DNA of 64,000 bases from Solanum dulcamara (taxonomy: Eukaryota; Streptophyta; Magnoliopsida; Solanales; Solanaceae), in contig NC_077246.1 in assembly GCF_947179165.1 (NCBI RefSeq), positions 70,776,421 to 70,840,420 of the forward strand. Reading direction: 5' to 3'. Of this stretch, positions 1 through 13,184 are shown piece after piece. Position 1 is the first letter of the stretch. The number at the start of each line of letters is the position of its first letter. The notes beneath the pieces are model-generated. The model ran no database searches and had not been told where the DNA came from. It saw only the letters and a program-made list of their open reading frames with translations. A program made the translations under genes and the position numbers.

Positions 1-764
1 TTGAGTTTTAAAAAGTTCATTAACAAACATGCGATAAAATTGAAATGATATATATAATATGTTGTAGCACGTTTAGTGTATTTTTGAAATTATTAATCCA
101 ACTTATTATGAATCGTTTCTTTTAGCTGATAATTTTCTAGCTGACCTAATTGTGTAGAAAGGTTTTTAATACTATGAATCATCTAGATCAAAACAAAGTT
201 ATCTCGAGATTAACATCAAAATTTTGATTTTTGGTATACAATGTATATTGATTTAGGTAATACTAATAACCAAACGATTGATAAATATGACAAATATATT
301 CATAGACTAGGGTTATATTTTTAGTTAATTTCATGTTATAAAGTTTAGAAAGAAATATTTTCATAGATTATTTAATGATGAATTAATTGAGGCCAAAAAG
401 TTAACAAAAAGGTGATAGAAAATCAGTTGAGCAACCACAACTGTATATAGATTTGATGCGCCGCAAATGGAACAAATATTTCTAACCTAACTTCATAACT
501 TTCTTGCAAGTCTCTATAAAAAAACAAAACAGAAATAGATAGTAAAAGTTTAAACATTTTGATATTATATTTCTCCTTCGATATTCGATACTCGCTCTAA
601 AATTGATTACATTTTAAGGAAATAAGAATTACTATAATTTTAAGACTCGAACTTGAAGCTTCTATGTGAGAAAGAAAGAGTACCTACTACTTTATCACAA
701 TTTTTTTTGTGGTCTAAAACTCTAAAGCGATTAGGAAGATAGTCGTGAGTGTTGCCTATATGAC
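1..764. other. AT-rich intergenic DNA
   Basis: I see no credible gene, structured RNA or bounded repeat here. It is AT-rich sequence upstream of the first MITE. Confidence 0.6.
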
Positions 765-772
765 TATATAGC

Positions 773-1017
773 CAGTGACGGATTCGGAATTTTAATTACG
801 GGGCTCAAAAAGTAAAAATAAAAATAGAATACTTGTAATTTGATTTTGAAACTTCACGGTGCAGTTCAAACAACTGATCCAACTGATGTGTTCGCGGAAT
901 TCATAATCAATCTATATATACATATAAAAAATAAAAAAATTATCTCTATATATACAATATAATTTTTTTATTAATAAGGTTCGAGTATACACTCATAGGG
1001 CCCTAGATCTGCCCCAG
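773..1017. mobile_element. hAT-type MITE, 245 bp
   Basis: A short non-coding element is bounded by perfect 8-bp direct repeats TATATAGC at 765-772 and 1018-1025. Its ends are CAGTGACGGATTC on the left and the complement of CTGGGGCAGATCT on the right, which are only loosely inverted. The 8-bp target duplication and the GGATTC/GATCT-type end resemble the hAT MITE at 18857-19324. It has no coding capacity. Family assignment is inference; the target duplication is read directly. Confidence 0.7.
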
Positions 1018-1681
1018 TATATAGCTTTTTCTTACCACCTACCTGCAGGTAGATAATGCATGAAAAATGTCATTTTATTATACTAAACTTGTAAGTAATT
1101 ATAAAATTTAAAAGGGTAGAATTTAACAAATTCAAAACCTTCATAACAACACAAAAAGTATTATTTGTATTATCAATATAATTTAATATATTACAAGCCA
1201 TAAATAGTTATATATGTATATAATTTAACTAGTTTAAGAAATTTACAGCTTTCTCATTACCAAAGCGAATTCATTATAATCACAACTTAAATTATTAGTC
1301 GTTGATAATCTTGATCACAAGACGGGTAAAGTGGTAAACTTCCTTATTTTCATGATAGAACATTTTCTAGTGATGCAAAGGATATTTATGTATATATAAC
1401 TAATTACAATTGTCGTTTGTATTCCATGAGAAACGTTCGAAAAAAACCCTTTATTTTTTTACATCCATATGGTAAGGTTTAAGTAGAATGTTCATAACTT
1501 ACAGACTAACCAGCAGGATTCGAATAATATTTTTCAAATATAAATTCTTAATTATAGATATTTTTTTTTTCAAAAAAAGACAACAATTAGTTGGTTGAGT
1601 TAAGTAACCAAGCTTGGCATGTTGACATGTGTTGTATATTCTAAAGCATTTTTTATTGAGTTCTTTATTATTTCATGTAGG

Positions 1682-1707
1682 TATATATATATATATATAT
1701 ATATATC
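1682..1707. repeat. (TA)n microsatellite
   Basis: About 13 TA dinucleotides lie roughly 30 bp upstream of the candidate TATA box of the acyltransferase gene. The rest of 1026-1735 is AT-rich promoter-side DNA without a recognised element. Confidence 0.9.
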
Positions 1708-1735
1708 TATGTACAAATAGGGTCTTACATCTTAA

Positions 1736-1743
1736 TATAAATA
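1736..1743 (+). promoter_or_regulatory. Candidate TATA box of the GPAT gene
   Basis: TATAAATA matches the plant TATA consensus and lies about 200 bp before the ATG at 1940, giving a leader of about 165-175 nt. A second TATAAA at 1763-1768 is an alternative. Further upstream, GTTGGTT at 1590-1596 is a MYB-type core, which would suit suberin regulation, but a single short motif is weak evidence. Confidence 0.45.
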
Positions 1744-1939
1744 TATATGTACCCTCTTTGCATATAAACTTGGTAGTTGTAAATTAGATAAACAAATTCC
1801 ATTCTTTCCTTAGAACAAAGTCAAATCTACTTTCATCTTACAATTCTCATACTCCTTAAAACTCAATTTTTGATTTCAATTATCTAACATAACTACACCA
1901 ACGACATTATTTTTTGTCCAAAAAAAAAAAGTTGTCCAA

Positions 1940-4576
1940 ATGGATTCATCAATTGTTTGTGAGCTTGAAGGTACTCTTTTAAAAGATCAAGATCCTTTTA
2001 GTTATTTCATGTTAGTGGCATTTGAAGCATCTAGTCTTATAAGATTTGCAATTTTACTCATGTTATGGCCATTGATTAAATTTCTTGAAATTTGTGGCCG
2101 AAAAGATAAAGGGTTAAAATTGATGATATTTGTGGCCACTATAGGTGTAAAAATTTCTGAAATTGAAGCTGTGGCTAGAGCTGTTTTACCTAAGTTTTAT
2201 TTTGATGATATTGATATGAATTCTTGGAGGATTTTTAGTTCATTTGATAAGAGAATTGTTGTGACAAAAATTCCAAGAATTATGGTGGAGAGATTTGTGA
2301 AGGAACATTTGAGAGCTGATGATGTTATTGGGAGTGAACTTGTTGTGAATAATTCTGGCTTCGCCACTGGATTTATTAAGGAAGATTTCGACTCGATTTT
2401 GGAAAAAGTTGGTGCTTTATTTGATGGTGAAACACAACCTAGCTTAGGCCTCGGAAGGCCTCAAAATGCTTCTTCATTCCTTTCACTATGCAAGGTACGA
2501 TGTCAGTATATATAGCTTAAATTTTTATGTCTTAACTTTTTTCGTTTGTTTGAATTCGAACTATATATATGATCATTGGAAATGAAAAAGCTAGTTGATG
2601 AGATTCCAATCGATAAATATACAAGAAGGAATTAGATATATACTTTTTATGCGCAAGGTACCTAAATTTTTTGACAGATATATGTTCAAGAATTAATGTC
2701 TTTTATAATACTGGCAATATATATATAACTTAAACTGAAAAATGAAAAATCTAGCATTTGATAAAATTCCATAGGGTAATCATAGTAGAAAGACCTAGAT
2801 ATATTATTTTCTTTGTTATAACATTGAAATAATATTCTTGCCAAAAAGATTTGTTACAAATGTCAATTGTAAATATAGTTGAAACAATTGTCACATTTAG
2901 ATATATGTGACCACCTATTTAATGTGATTCCATCTGATAATTGTACTAGAAAGAACTATATAGATTTTCTTTATAACATTGACATTAATTTAATTTAATT
3001 TTTTGTTACAAATTGAAACAGGAACAATCACATCCACCATTTATGATCAACAAAAATCAAGATCATCTTATCAAGCCTTTACCAGTAATTTTCCATGATG
3101 GACGTCTTGTTAAACGTCCAACACCATCAATTGCTCTATTAATTCTTTTATGGATTCCATTTGGTATTATATTAGCAACAATACGTATTATTATAGGTTT
3201 AATGCTACCATTATGGATTGTACCCTATTTGGCTCCATTATTTGGTGGTAAAGTTATTGTCAAGGGCAAACCACCACCACCAGCGTCAATCACAAATTCG
3301 GGCGTGCTCTTTGTGTGCACACACCGAACCCTACTAGACCCTGTGGTTTTATCCACTGTACTTCAACGTAGGATTCCGGCCGTGACGTACTCCATCTCCC
3401 GATTTTCGGAGATTCTGTCCCCGATCCCGACTGTACGACTGACGAGAATTCGAGAAGTGGACGCACATAAAATCAAACGTCAACTCGAGAAAGGAGATTT
3501 GGTCGTGTGCCCCGAAGGAACAACATGCAGGGAACCATTTTTATTAAGGTTCAGCGCGCTTTTCGCTGAATTAACCGATCGAATCGTGCCCGTAGCAATG
3601 AATTATAGAGTAGGGTTTTTTCATGCAACAACAGCTAGAGGATGGAAAGCAATGGATCCAATTTTCTTCTTCATGAACCCTAGGCCAATGTATGAGGTAA
3701 TGTTAGAATTTCTTTTAAATATATAAACAATAATTTTAAATGATTTTTAAATGAAAAACTGATTTTTTTCTTTATTTTGCAGAAAAATAAAAACAAAAAT
3801 ATTTCTTTTCAAAATCCTCCACTTGATAAAATCAAAAATATTTCTTACTTTCTTAATCATAACTTTTCACTATTTGCTTAGCATAAAAATTCAAAAGGCT
3901 TATTATATTCACTAAAACCTATTTGCTTCCCACATTCGTCAGAAATTGGATCGTTGGATCGTTTTCCATAGATTTTTTTTTTATCAAAAATCTCTTATAA
4001 CCGACAAGCTTATTTTCTGACAAGTATTAATAGAAAAATTCACGTCTTTTAATAATGAATGTCTCAAGCCTTAATAAGATCCTATTATCAACGGCGTCAG
4101 AATTTTTCATTAAAAAGTTTAAAATACAAAAACTCAAACACACGAAGAAGTATGAGAGGGTTCAATATTTATTATGTATACTTAAAAAACAATTTTAATC
4201 ATATTTAAATAATATAGTTTATATTAAAGAAGATTCGAATGAACCCCCGATCCTATTTGGGTTTGCGCCAGCTTATAATATACTATATGTCTTATTGATT
4301 CATATATTTTTTTTTGTGGTCATTAAACAGGTAACATTCTTGAATCAACTACCAGTAGAAGCCACATGTTCATCAGGTAAAAGTCCACATGATGTTGCAA
4401 ATTATGTCCAGAGGATTTTGGCTGCAACATTAGGATTTGAGTGTACTAATTTTACAAGAAAAGACAAATATAGAGTTCTTGCTGGCAATGATGGAATTGT
4501 GTCACAAAATTCTGGGACAAATTTCTTTAACACATTTAAGAAAGTGGTGGCCACTTTCAAGCTTTTTATTCACTGA
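1940..4576 (+). CDS. GPAT5: Glycerol-3-phosphate acyltransferase, GPAT5/GPAT7 (suberin) type
   Basis: Transfers an acyl group from acyl-CoA to the sn-2 position of glycerol-3-phosphate at the ER. In Arabidopsis the GPAT5/7 clade supplies suberin monomer precursors. Three exons are 1940-2494, 3022-3696 and 4331-4576; all junctions are GT-AG and phase 0, and they join to 491 aa against about 500 for the family. The N-terminal HAD-like region (about 1-190) has a hydrophobic segment near 33-52. Its first motif reads ELEGTLL (8-14), with Glu where phosphatase-active GPAT4/6/8 carry DxD, so the product should be lysophosphatidate rather than monoacylglycerol. The acyltransferase blocks are HRTLLD (286-291, HX4D), PEGTTCREP (349-357) and VPVAMNYR (374-381). 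Two hydrophobic stretches precede them (about 222-256). The gene looks intact. The GPAT5 versus GPAT7 choice is by overall resemblance. Confidence 0.93.
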
Positions 4577-7054
4577 AACAATAAAAAGATTATGAGTTAC
4601 TTAATTTTTTTCTTGGTTATTTGTTTTAATTATTATTGTATTTTGTTTTATTTGTTCATGTATTTTGTGTGTATATATATAAAAGTAGATAGATTTAAAA
4701 AAAGGCAGAGATTGTATTCTTTGTTTTTATATATAAAGCATCTTTACATTCTTTTTCATGGAAGTGTTAAGTAATGTAGAATGATCAACAGATAGTGTTA
4801 ATTAATTAATTTCTAAAATTACTAGAGTTATTTATTGATATTCATGAAGATTAAATTAAGATTTTTTAATACTCTATTGAAGATTTTTTTTCTTTAAAAA
4901 AAATTATCTTAGATATTGTATTTTCCGAACTGTCCAAATTAGATTTCTCTATTTAATAAGAGTGATCCATAATAAATATATATCTAAAAATATCCATTTC
5001 AAAAAATATTATACTTCATACATATTAAAGAAAAAATATTTACACAAATAGAATGTTTTATGTTTAATGATGTATTGTATAGTTGGATTGTTAATAGCAC
5101 CATTAAATGATGCATGTGGTGCAATGGATGAGATTGATTTAATTGCAAATCAGTAGCGAAATACCGTACGAAAAACCAAATAAAGAAAAGAAATTGTGAA
5201 TAGCGAAAGTAGTTATAACAGTGTATACTGCAATAATAAGTAGTAGACATGATTTAATTGCACGATTTGCTCTTCAACTGAGTTGTTCTTTAAGAATGCG
5301 GAATACAACTTATAGATATTATGATGCAAAAAGATAAATTTTTGCATGGAAATTATTTTTCAAATCTTGAGAGGCAAGAATTTAAAATTTTGAACAAATA
5401 AAGGCAAGCAATTAAACAAACAAATCCCCAAACTTCTGTGCAGAGATAACTCAAATAAACAAGTTTATATGGTCAAGAAATTTAAATTACTTGTAGAGTT
5501 AAATTAAATCTCATCGATAAACAAACTATAGAAAAATGTAATTTTCATCTTTGACTTACAAACATTGGTCAATTACAATCAAATTCACTAAAATACTCTA
5601 CTAACTTCTATGAAAAGAAATCCATAATTTTGCCCAAAAAAGAAAAAAAAACATATTAAGGGTCGTTTTAGTTTAGTTCAGTCAAATTTGACGTAAAAAA
5701 GTCAACTAACTTATAATGCTATTGCTCTCTGACTACTAAAGAATAGAAATTAGCGACTAACATATTTCATAGTTAAATAGTAAAATTCATTGCTAATTAT
5801 ATTTAATAATAAATTAACAATAAAATTATGTTAGCTACGAGCAATTTAGCAGGCGAATGTACTAAGGCAAATGAATCTTTTGGACAAATCAAGATATTGG
5901 TTTCTTGATTGGCCCAAGTAGTATATGTGGGCTTTCTGGCCCCAAACCTCTGGGTAAAATTCACACAAATAACCACTTTTAGTTCTTGTATTGAAAAAAA
6001 ATAGTTATGGTTTTGGAGTTTCAAATTCTTATCCACAAGTGAAATTCAATGACAATGTCCTATAACTTTAACAATTAAATTTGAAATTCTATGATAATGA
6101 CTAATTTTGAAAAGACGAGGGCAATCGTGCTATGTAAGATAAATTTTCTTAAACAATCACTTTTCAGCTCCTATAATTAAAATAATAGTCATTGTGATTG
6201 AGTTTCAAATGCAATTATTGAATCTCTTAGCGTATTATCATGGAGCTTCACCCGTGGAGTTTGAAACTCCATAATAAGTTACTTTTTAAAGAAAAGGCTA
6301 AAAAATATCAGTAAACACTATTTTTCTATTCTATTATGAAAATGGAAACATTTTTTTTCTTGTTGATGCCCCCACAATTTAATAAATGTGTTATAAAGTG
6401 AAGTATGGTCGTTAAAGCTTTACACATTCATGATTTAACTTTAAACATTAATTTCTTTTTATTTTCATACTTTTTGGTCAAAGACAAAAAGATATTTGTA
6501 TCTTCTTTTTTGAAAAAGAGAGGGAAAAAAAAGCAATAATCTTCTAAAGTTCTCACACTCCACACTAACTTTAAGAATAACATTAGCAAAATGACAAGAA
6601 TGACCAGTTGTAACGCACGACCAATTTGCTCCTTAGAAGATCGACCAATTTAAGCATAGCTAGCTTTTCTTTACCTTTTTTGATTTACATCTGTGTATAT
6701 TGATACTGATTCGATTAATTCAAATTTAATTTGAGCAATTATTGAATTATCATATATTGGATGTTGCGTGCAAGATGTTGATATGTGGTCTCATTATGTA
6801 ATTTTGGACAGTCTTTATTGAACGCCGGACGCAAGAATTATATGATATGTGGTCTTATTGAGTGTCAAGCGCAAAAATTATCTAATTCTTGATTTATCCA
6901 ATGTTAGACTCCATACTATGTTGTTCATGATCTAGCTAGCAAACCTAGCTAGATGTACATGTTGGTGTTGAATTGTGCCACATCAGGTGGGATGTGTATA
7001 TTTAATCTCATTATATGATCTTAGACAATGCTTACCTCTTGAGTTAGCTTTTGG
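4577..7054. other. Intergenic DNA after the GPAT gene
   Basis: The first part is the 3'UTR; an AATAAA at 4580-4585 follows the stop codon closely. The rest is AT-rich with no supported gene. Sequence at about 6540-6640 resembles 17577-17690 (see findings). Around 6750-7050 are two similar stretches containing a GTGGTCT(C/T)ATT motif, apparently an unresolved dispersed repeat. Confidence 0.55.
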
Positions 7055-7075
7055 ATTAATTTAGATTTTTGTTTT

Positions 7076-7246
7076 TGTTTTCCATTTGGTGTCCGGAGCC
7101 CGTGGAGTCCCGATTAAATCTGAATCGTGCACTGCAGGATCCATTTGGGGGTGACACTTTCAACAGGATTTTTTTCATACCCAGAGCTCAAACCTGAGAC
7201 CTTTAATTAAGGGTGAAACAGTCTTACTACTGCACTACAACCCATG
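7076..7246 (-). mobile_element. tRNA-derived SINE (Solanaceae type)
   Basis: Read on the minus strand, it starts with a tRNA-like head (GTTGTAGTGCAGTAGTAAG), then a B-box-like stretch in which a gagctcaaacctgagacc motif lies on the plus strand. It continues through a GC-richer body and ends in a T-rich (A-rich on minus) tail. Imperfect 13-bp flanking repeats are attaatttagatt (7055-7067) and attaagttagatt (7254-7266). The same family recurs at 18690-18856, with many shared blocks such as cgcgcactgc/cgtgcactgc. Confidence 0.7.
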
Positions 7247-7713
7247 TTAATGAATTAAGTTAGATTCAATGTTCACATTTTAAATCATAATTTAAAATCA
7301 GATTTATTCTAATTCATTGATATTTGATTTCATTATATGAACGTTGAGCAATTCTAATATCAAAGTGTTAACTTTAGGGTTGAATTACACCTATACTTTC
7401 TTATTGAAAAAGGAAATATTCTAAAAGTCATTTTCCCTATGAAGTCACCATGCAATAAAACTAAAAGTTCATATGCTCTCACGAACTAAATATACTTGTT
7501 GTGCATAGGACCCACTGCAAAAACCAAATGCCAATATATTGCGTGTGTTCGGAAATGATTTCTAATTTTCTTATGTTTGGTACGTTGATCCAATTTTTTA
7601 GTTAGGAAAATAAATTCTTTAAAAATGAGAAAAATGAATTATTTAATTGAAGTATGGAAATAAGTTCCACAAATGGTATTACACACTGATTCTGTCTTTT
7701 CGTCCTCCAACAC

Positions 7714-10537
7714 TGTAATGATTCTGAAGGTCATTTTTGAAATTTTTATAAAATGACCATTTTACCCCTCACTTTAGTTGCCCCGAGTCGTTTCTAATTG
7801 GTATCGGGTGTTGGTTTTTAGAAAATTCTATAAAAAGTTAAATCTTTGAAAATTTTGAGTTTTCATAAGCTTTAAGTGTTCAAAAGTGATATTTGGGGCC
7901 AACCGAAGCTACGGGTCTCAAAACAGAATTTTATTGATTCCAGCAGCTCCGAAATATCAAAATTGGTCTAAAAGAGTTTACAGAATTAGTTTTGGACTTG
8001 TAACCAAGATTTGAGGTCTTGAGTTGACAATTTGAAGAATTTTAGGTCAAGATTTGACTTTTATCAACTTTTGGAGTTTCGATGCTCGGAATAGAATTTC
8101 GACGACTCCGTTCGATTTGGGGGATGATTTTTGGTCTATAAAAAGTGTTGGATGAATTTTTAGAGGTCCCGAGCCCATTTTGGAATTTTGAAGCCTAAGT
8201 TGATTTAGTTGTGACTTTTCGAGTTTTGGTCAACGAGACCTCGAATTTGAATTCTGATGGTTCCATCAGCTCCGTAATAGTTAAATTAGGCTAGTATCAT
8301 TGTTGGCATGATTATCGATGCAATCGATACGAGTTTGGGGCCATTTGGCGCTTTTGACTTGAAAGTTAGCTTATGGTAAACTTAGAATCTTGTGTGGAGG
8401 CTTCGTGTGAGGTAAATTTACGAATCTAGCTACTTTTTTGGTCATTTTAGGATTGAAATTGTGTGGAATTTTGGAAGATTGTATCTTGATCATTTGAACT
8501 CCATTTTTAGTTATTTTGAGGGTAGATTGTGGGGGGTTTCGCAAGAAACGTCATGGTGTAATTTTTTTAGATTAGGAGAGTCTAGTTTTTTCAGGATTCG
8601 CTAATCAAGAAGCTGTCATTTACATCTTTTAGTTCAAATTTTGTGAAATTTGGTTGAATGCTCGTCCCGTGTAGTTTCCCACCCCGAATTGTATTATAGT
8701 GTTGATTTATGAGATTGGGGTGACGTTTAGAACCTATTTTTGGGTTCAAATCTGAAATTCCAAATGCGGGTTCCAATTTCCCCATTTTAGACCCCGAAAT
8801 TGGTCCGTCTCCAAAAATTATGAAATTAGTGTCTAAACGACCATATCGACGTTGTGCTTCTATTTTTGACAGTATAACAGCGTTTCGAGACCTCTTGAAA
8901 GGGAAAGGCTCTGACATTGTGATTTGAAGTTCGTGTGTTCACCCTACAGGTAGGCTACGTTTTCCCTTTCTTTAGATTAAGCTGGAATGTGTGAAAGCAT
9001 GTTGAAATAGTTGGAATTTAGATTGGGTAGTTTAATGGTATATCTTAGGTGTTAGAAATTATGCTTTAGACTTGTTATCGAGTTTTTCGGGTATTTGAAA
9101 GCATGCGTATCTTGCCGTTATTTGTTAGTATTATAAGAAGAGTTGAATGAGAATGTTGCTGATATTGTGGAGTATGTTGGCCTTAGTAAAGGTTGTAAAC
9201 CTATTTTAGTTGCCCAGGAGTCGCTCCGATGAATTTAGATCCTTGTAGAATGGTATAGCAAGCCAGTGTCTGGTAGTTGTCCTTAACTAAGTGATACCCC
9301 TGCTCTTAATAACACCCTCATCCATAACTCGGTATAACCATGACTTTGAGATGCGTCGACAAGAATAGATTTCATGACCATTTGGCTTTGTCTCCGGCTT
9401 AAGTATATCAGTTGACACATTAGACAAGAGATTCTCGGTACTGTTGTAGTCTAGTTGGAAAGAAGAATATTCGACACCATGAGATAAATTATCTGTGAGC
9501 ATCCGGGTACCTATTCTCGGCCTATGTTCTAAATTATCGAGGAGCATCCGGGTACCCATCCCTGACCTTTGCTGGCTTGCTAGTATGACGAGCATCGGAG
9601 TACCCAGTCCTAATCTTGATCATACCGATGCGTCACGGCGAGCATCTGGGTACTCAGTACCGGCCTTGGATATGTTGGACATTCGTGCGATCATCTGGGT
9701 CCCAGTTCCAGCCTCGACCCCTAAGGAACTCCTAGTTCTTTGGCTCTTGGAGATTTTGGGTTTGAAAATGATACAATTCTTCGGTTCCTAACCTCGCAGA
9801 TTCTTGGTTCCTAGCCTTGATAGTTGTAGCTATTCTATGTATTCGGCAAGCTTATGGAGGTTCGTCCGGATTTTATTTAACTTGCGCACGAGTGTTTTGA
9901 TGGGCTTACGGGGACTCAGTTGGTTATAATTAGCTGTAGTTCTCGTAGATAGTACTCTTTTCACTTTAGATGCTTATATTGATTCATATTTAGGCTTATT
10001 CCTCTTTCTCATATTGTTTTCACCTTTTCTGCTGAATCGGCCTATAATGCCTACTGGGTACCTGTTGTCTTGGTACTCATACTACACTTTGCATTAACTT
10101 ACGTGATGCAGGACCAAGCACCAGCTACCGTCGTGGATAGATCGAGCCTGTTGTAGTCAGCTTTAGAGAATAGGGTGAGCACTCGGCTTTTTTGGATCAT
10201 TTCTGTCTCCTTCAGTATGGATGGCGGCTCGTCTTTTGCCTTTTGAGACTAGCCAGTTGTTGTATATATTTTTGGTCCACTTTCAGTACTTGTACTCGTC
10301 TTTTATTTTGTAGCAGCTCTATACTTATGACTTCCAGGTTCTGGGAGGGATCTTTAGTTGTTTATATCATGTTTTGGTTTATTTCTGTTTATTCTTTCTG
10401 CTTATATTTATAATTTGCCACTCTTGTTTAGTTTCTGCCCTCAAACCAATTACTTGAAGTTCCGGGTTGACGGATTGACTTACCTACTGGTGGATTATAG
10501 TAGGTGTCATCATGACTTGAGGAATCGGGTCCTGACA
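7714..10537 (+). mobile_element. Solo LTR, 2.8 kb
   Basis: It begins TGTAATGATTC and ends TCCTGACA (TG...CA), and is flanked by perfect 5-bp duplications AACAC at 7709-7713 and 10538-10542. No primer-binding site, internal region or polyprotein follows, so it is a solo LTR left by recombination. The interior holds degenerate repeats of a gagcatccgggtaccca motif (about 9498-9690). The last 1.1 kb is closely related to the right part of the fold-back element at 48707-50018. Lineage is unresolved; long LTRs of this kind are typical of Ty3/gypsy chromoviruses. Confidence 0.8.
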
Positions 10538-10795
10538 AACACACTTCATCTTCGTGTATCTCCACCCCGTACCCCTCATTCCCTCACCCCAGCCTCACTT
10601 TCACCTCTCACACAATTTGTGTAGATTATATACATATATTTTTATGATAATACTATTTTTACTTACATACCTTATACACAAAAGCATAGATAAAAAATTC
10701 ACTTATTTTTCTAATAATATATAAAAATATTTTTCCTTCGCTCCGAACACACACTTATATTTGTATCATTTTCCAATGTTTCACTTGTATATGAT

Positions 10796-11835
10796 TAGGG
10801 GTGGGCGTTCGGTATTCGGTTCGATATTTTCAAAGTTCGGGTTCGGTAATTCGGTAATCGGTAATTCAAAGTATATACCAAATACCGAACTTTCAAACTT
10901 CAGTTCGGTAATTCGGTAATCGATAAATAAAACTTTGGTTCGGTACGGTATTCGGTAATACCATATTTTTTTAATAGTTAATATACAATAAAAATTTATC
11001 CGCATTTAATATTTACATTAACCTAAAGAATACATATCTTAACTTACATTTTTATTACTACACCATAATTAAGTAATATATGCATTTTAACTTGCCGAAT
11101 ATCGAAATCGAAATTGCTTGTAAGCCACATTCTACGGAGGAGAAATGATATATCGTAAACAAAGAGAAAATAATTTATGAATCGATACAGAATAAAAAAA
11201 ATATTACCATGTAATAAAAATAATGAAAAAGAGTGAAAACAAAAATCTCTAATATATCATACATAATTTTTATACATATGTTTTTCTTTGAATTATCCAA
11301 AAACTCTACATCACTGCACTAATTATTAATTAGTTCCTGCAAAGATATGAAAGAGTTGGAATCTTTCGTTTTCAATGTAACTACCAAACAATTTATGTAG
11401 ATAACTAACGTGGAAATCATGCAAAGTGAAATTAGAATTCTTAATCAATTGCATAAATTTGAAATTAGAATTTATAATTTTTACATGTACATGAATTAAA
11501 TTTTAGCAGTTATCCATAATGTACGTGTAAGTGTGCATATAATGATATAATATACGGTAAACGTGGGAAAGTTGAAATGAAAATGGTAAGGGAAATGAAA
11601 AAATGAGATAGTTTCCTCTTACTATACTCTTTTCCAGTTTTTTTGTAAAAAAATAAAAAATAATAATAAAAAAAAAAGTTCGGTATTCGGGATACCAAAA
11701 TCCCGAATACCGAAACCGAAATACCAAAATATCAATTTCGATATCGAATACCGAACCGAAATACCGAATTACCGAATACCGAAATAGCCGGTTCGATTCG
11801 GTAATTCGGTTTTCGGTATTTTATGCCCAGCCCTA
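10796..11835. mobile_element. Non-autonomous hAT element, 1040 bp
   Basis: Perfect 8-bp target duplications TATATGAT flank it at 10788-10795 and 11836-11843. Terminal inverted repeats are TAGGGGTGGGCGT and, at the other end, the complement of TAGGGCTGGGCAT. Both subterminal zones are packed with TTCGGTAAT / ATTACCGAA-type motifs, in opposite orientations at the two ends, so the ends could fold back over more than 100 bp. The middle is AT-rich with no transposase. The TIR and TSD length fit the hAT superfamily. Confidence 0.85.
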
Positions 11836-11843
11836 TATATGAT

Positions 11844-13120
11844 AATGCTTGAAAAGTCCAATTTTCAAGATTAAGAAAAGAAAGGTGTTTGATTACACAC
11901 ATGAAAATGATAACTTTTTCAAATTCAATACCATATACATTTCTTTTTTTAAACTTTTTTTTTCCTAATTGAGATTCACTACCTTTTCACTTTTGCCATT
12001 TTTTGTGAGATATCATATGAAATTAGATTTATTTATACTTTATACATATGGCGTTGTCAAATATCAGAATTATATCATATTCACTTGTTTAAAAAGGAAG
12101 AAAAAAGGAAAGAAACATTACTTGAAGAAGAAAACTCAAGGGATTTGCTTTCTTTTTAAAGTTGATAAGCTATCGGATAAGGATTTAATTTTTTGCATAT
12201 CTTTTAAGTTAAATAAAAGTTTTTTCTGATAGAATCACAAAAAGAATTTTTTGGACATTGAAGAAATAAATAACATGAGATGTTGACTGACTTTTTTGCA
12301 GTAAGAAATTTACGGATATTTTATTTGGATACTGTTATTTAATTTTTATTTTAAACAAATTGCATGTCTATGATATATTTTTAAATAATTTTAGATATGT
12401 TGTGTTTGAAGTATCATACAACTAAAGTTAAAATATTTCTCCATAAAATGTGGATAAAAATGATTGAATTTTAGGCATAGGTGTCTAAACTTCAAATAAA
12501 CCTGCGTATATTTTTGAAGTAGAAATATTTGAACTTCAATCAGATCTATTACTATTAAAAGAATTACTATTTATTTACTAAAATTTCTCACTGAAAATGT
12601 TCAGTAATATTTTTATAAATATTTTAATTGAATCGGTATTAAAAAAATAATAATATTTTCATTCAAAAAAATTATGAAGTTTCTCACTATTTCTAAGATA
12701 ATACATTACTTACTATGCATTTTCTAAGTGAGCTAATCCGATGAAAAATGTATGAAAAAATCATGTCCTATGATATAAATTTCCATGATTCGCGGTGAAT
12801 TTTTTATTGTTAGTTATATCAAAACTAACTTCACACAATGCAAATCTAAAGTTTTCAAAGTAAATAGACGTGAAAAAATTATAAATTTAATTTAAAACAT
12901 AACTTAAATAGTGACATCAAATTTAGGTATATGTACACTTCGACCACTTTTTGCAGATCCAATTTTTTAACAGCAATATCCACTTTGGGCCCACTTAGTG
13001 AGCCCACTTTAAGAATGGGCTTTGTAGTATTTGGTGTGTTGTGTTTTGTTGCTTCTCGAAAACAATAGACAAACAATTTACTATTGAAAAAAAACTACAT
13101 AATTTGACATACTTTGCTAC
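11844..13120. other. AT-rich intergenic DNA
   Basis: No supported gene. It contains long A/T runs, and a GGGCCCACTT stretch near 12987 that is GC-richer than its surroundings. Confidence 0.5.
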
Positions 13121-13184
13121 CATATATACTATTATTATCTATATCTCTTAAAATATTACATATTTTATCATAAATTAAAAGTTT

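Noticed and set aside
4592..4774. 60-codon frame just after the GPAT stop
   Set aside because: Very Phe/Tyr/Ile-rich as expected for translated AT-rich 3'UTR.
5803..6036. Small minus-strand frame after the GPAT gene
   Set aside because: No domain, no coding-like composition; chance frame in AT-rich DNA.
9287..9791. Frames over the gagcatccgggtaccca repeats
   Set aside because: The peptides simply mirror the short nucleotide repeat inside the LTR on both strands.
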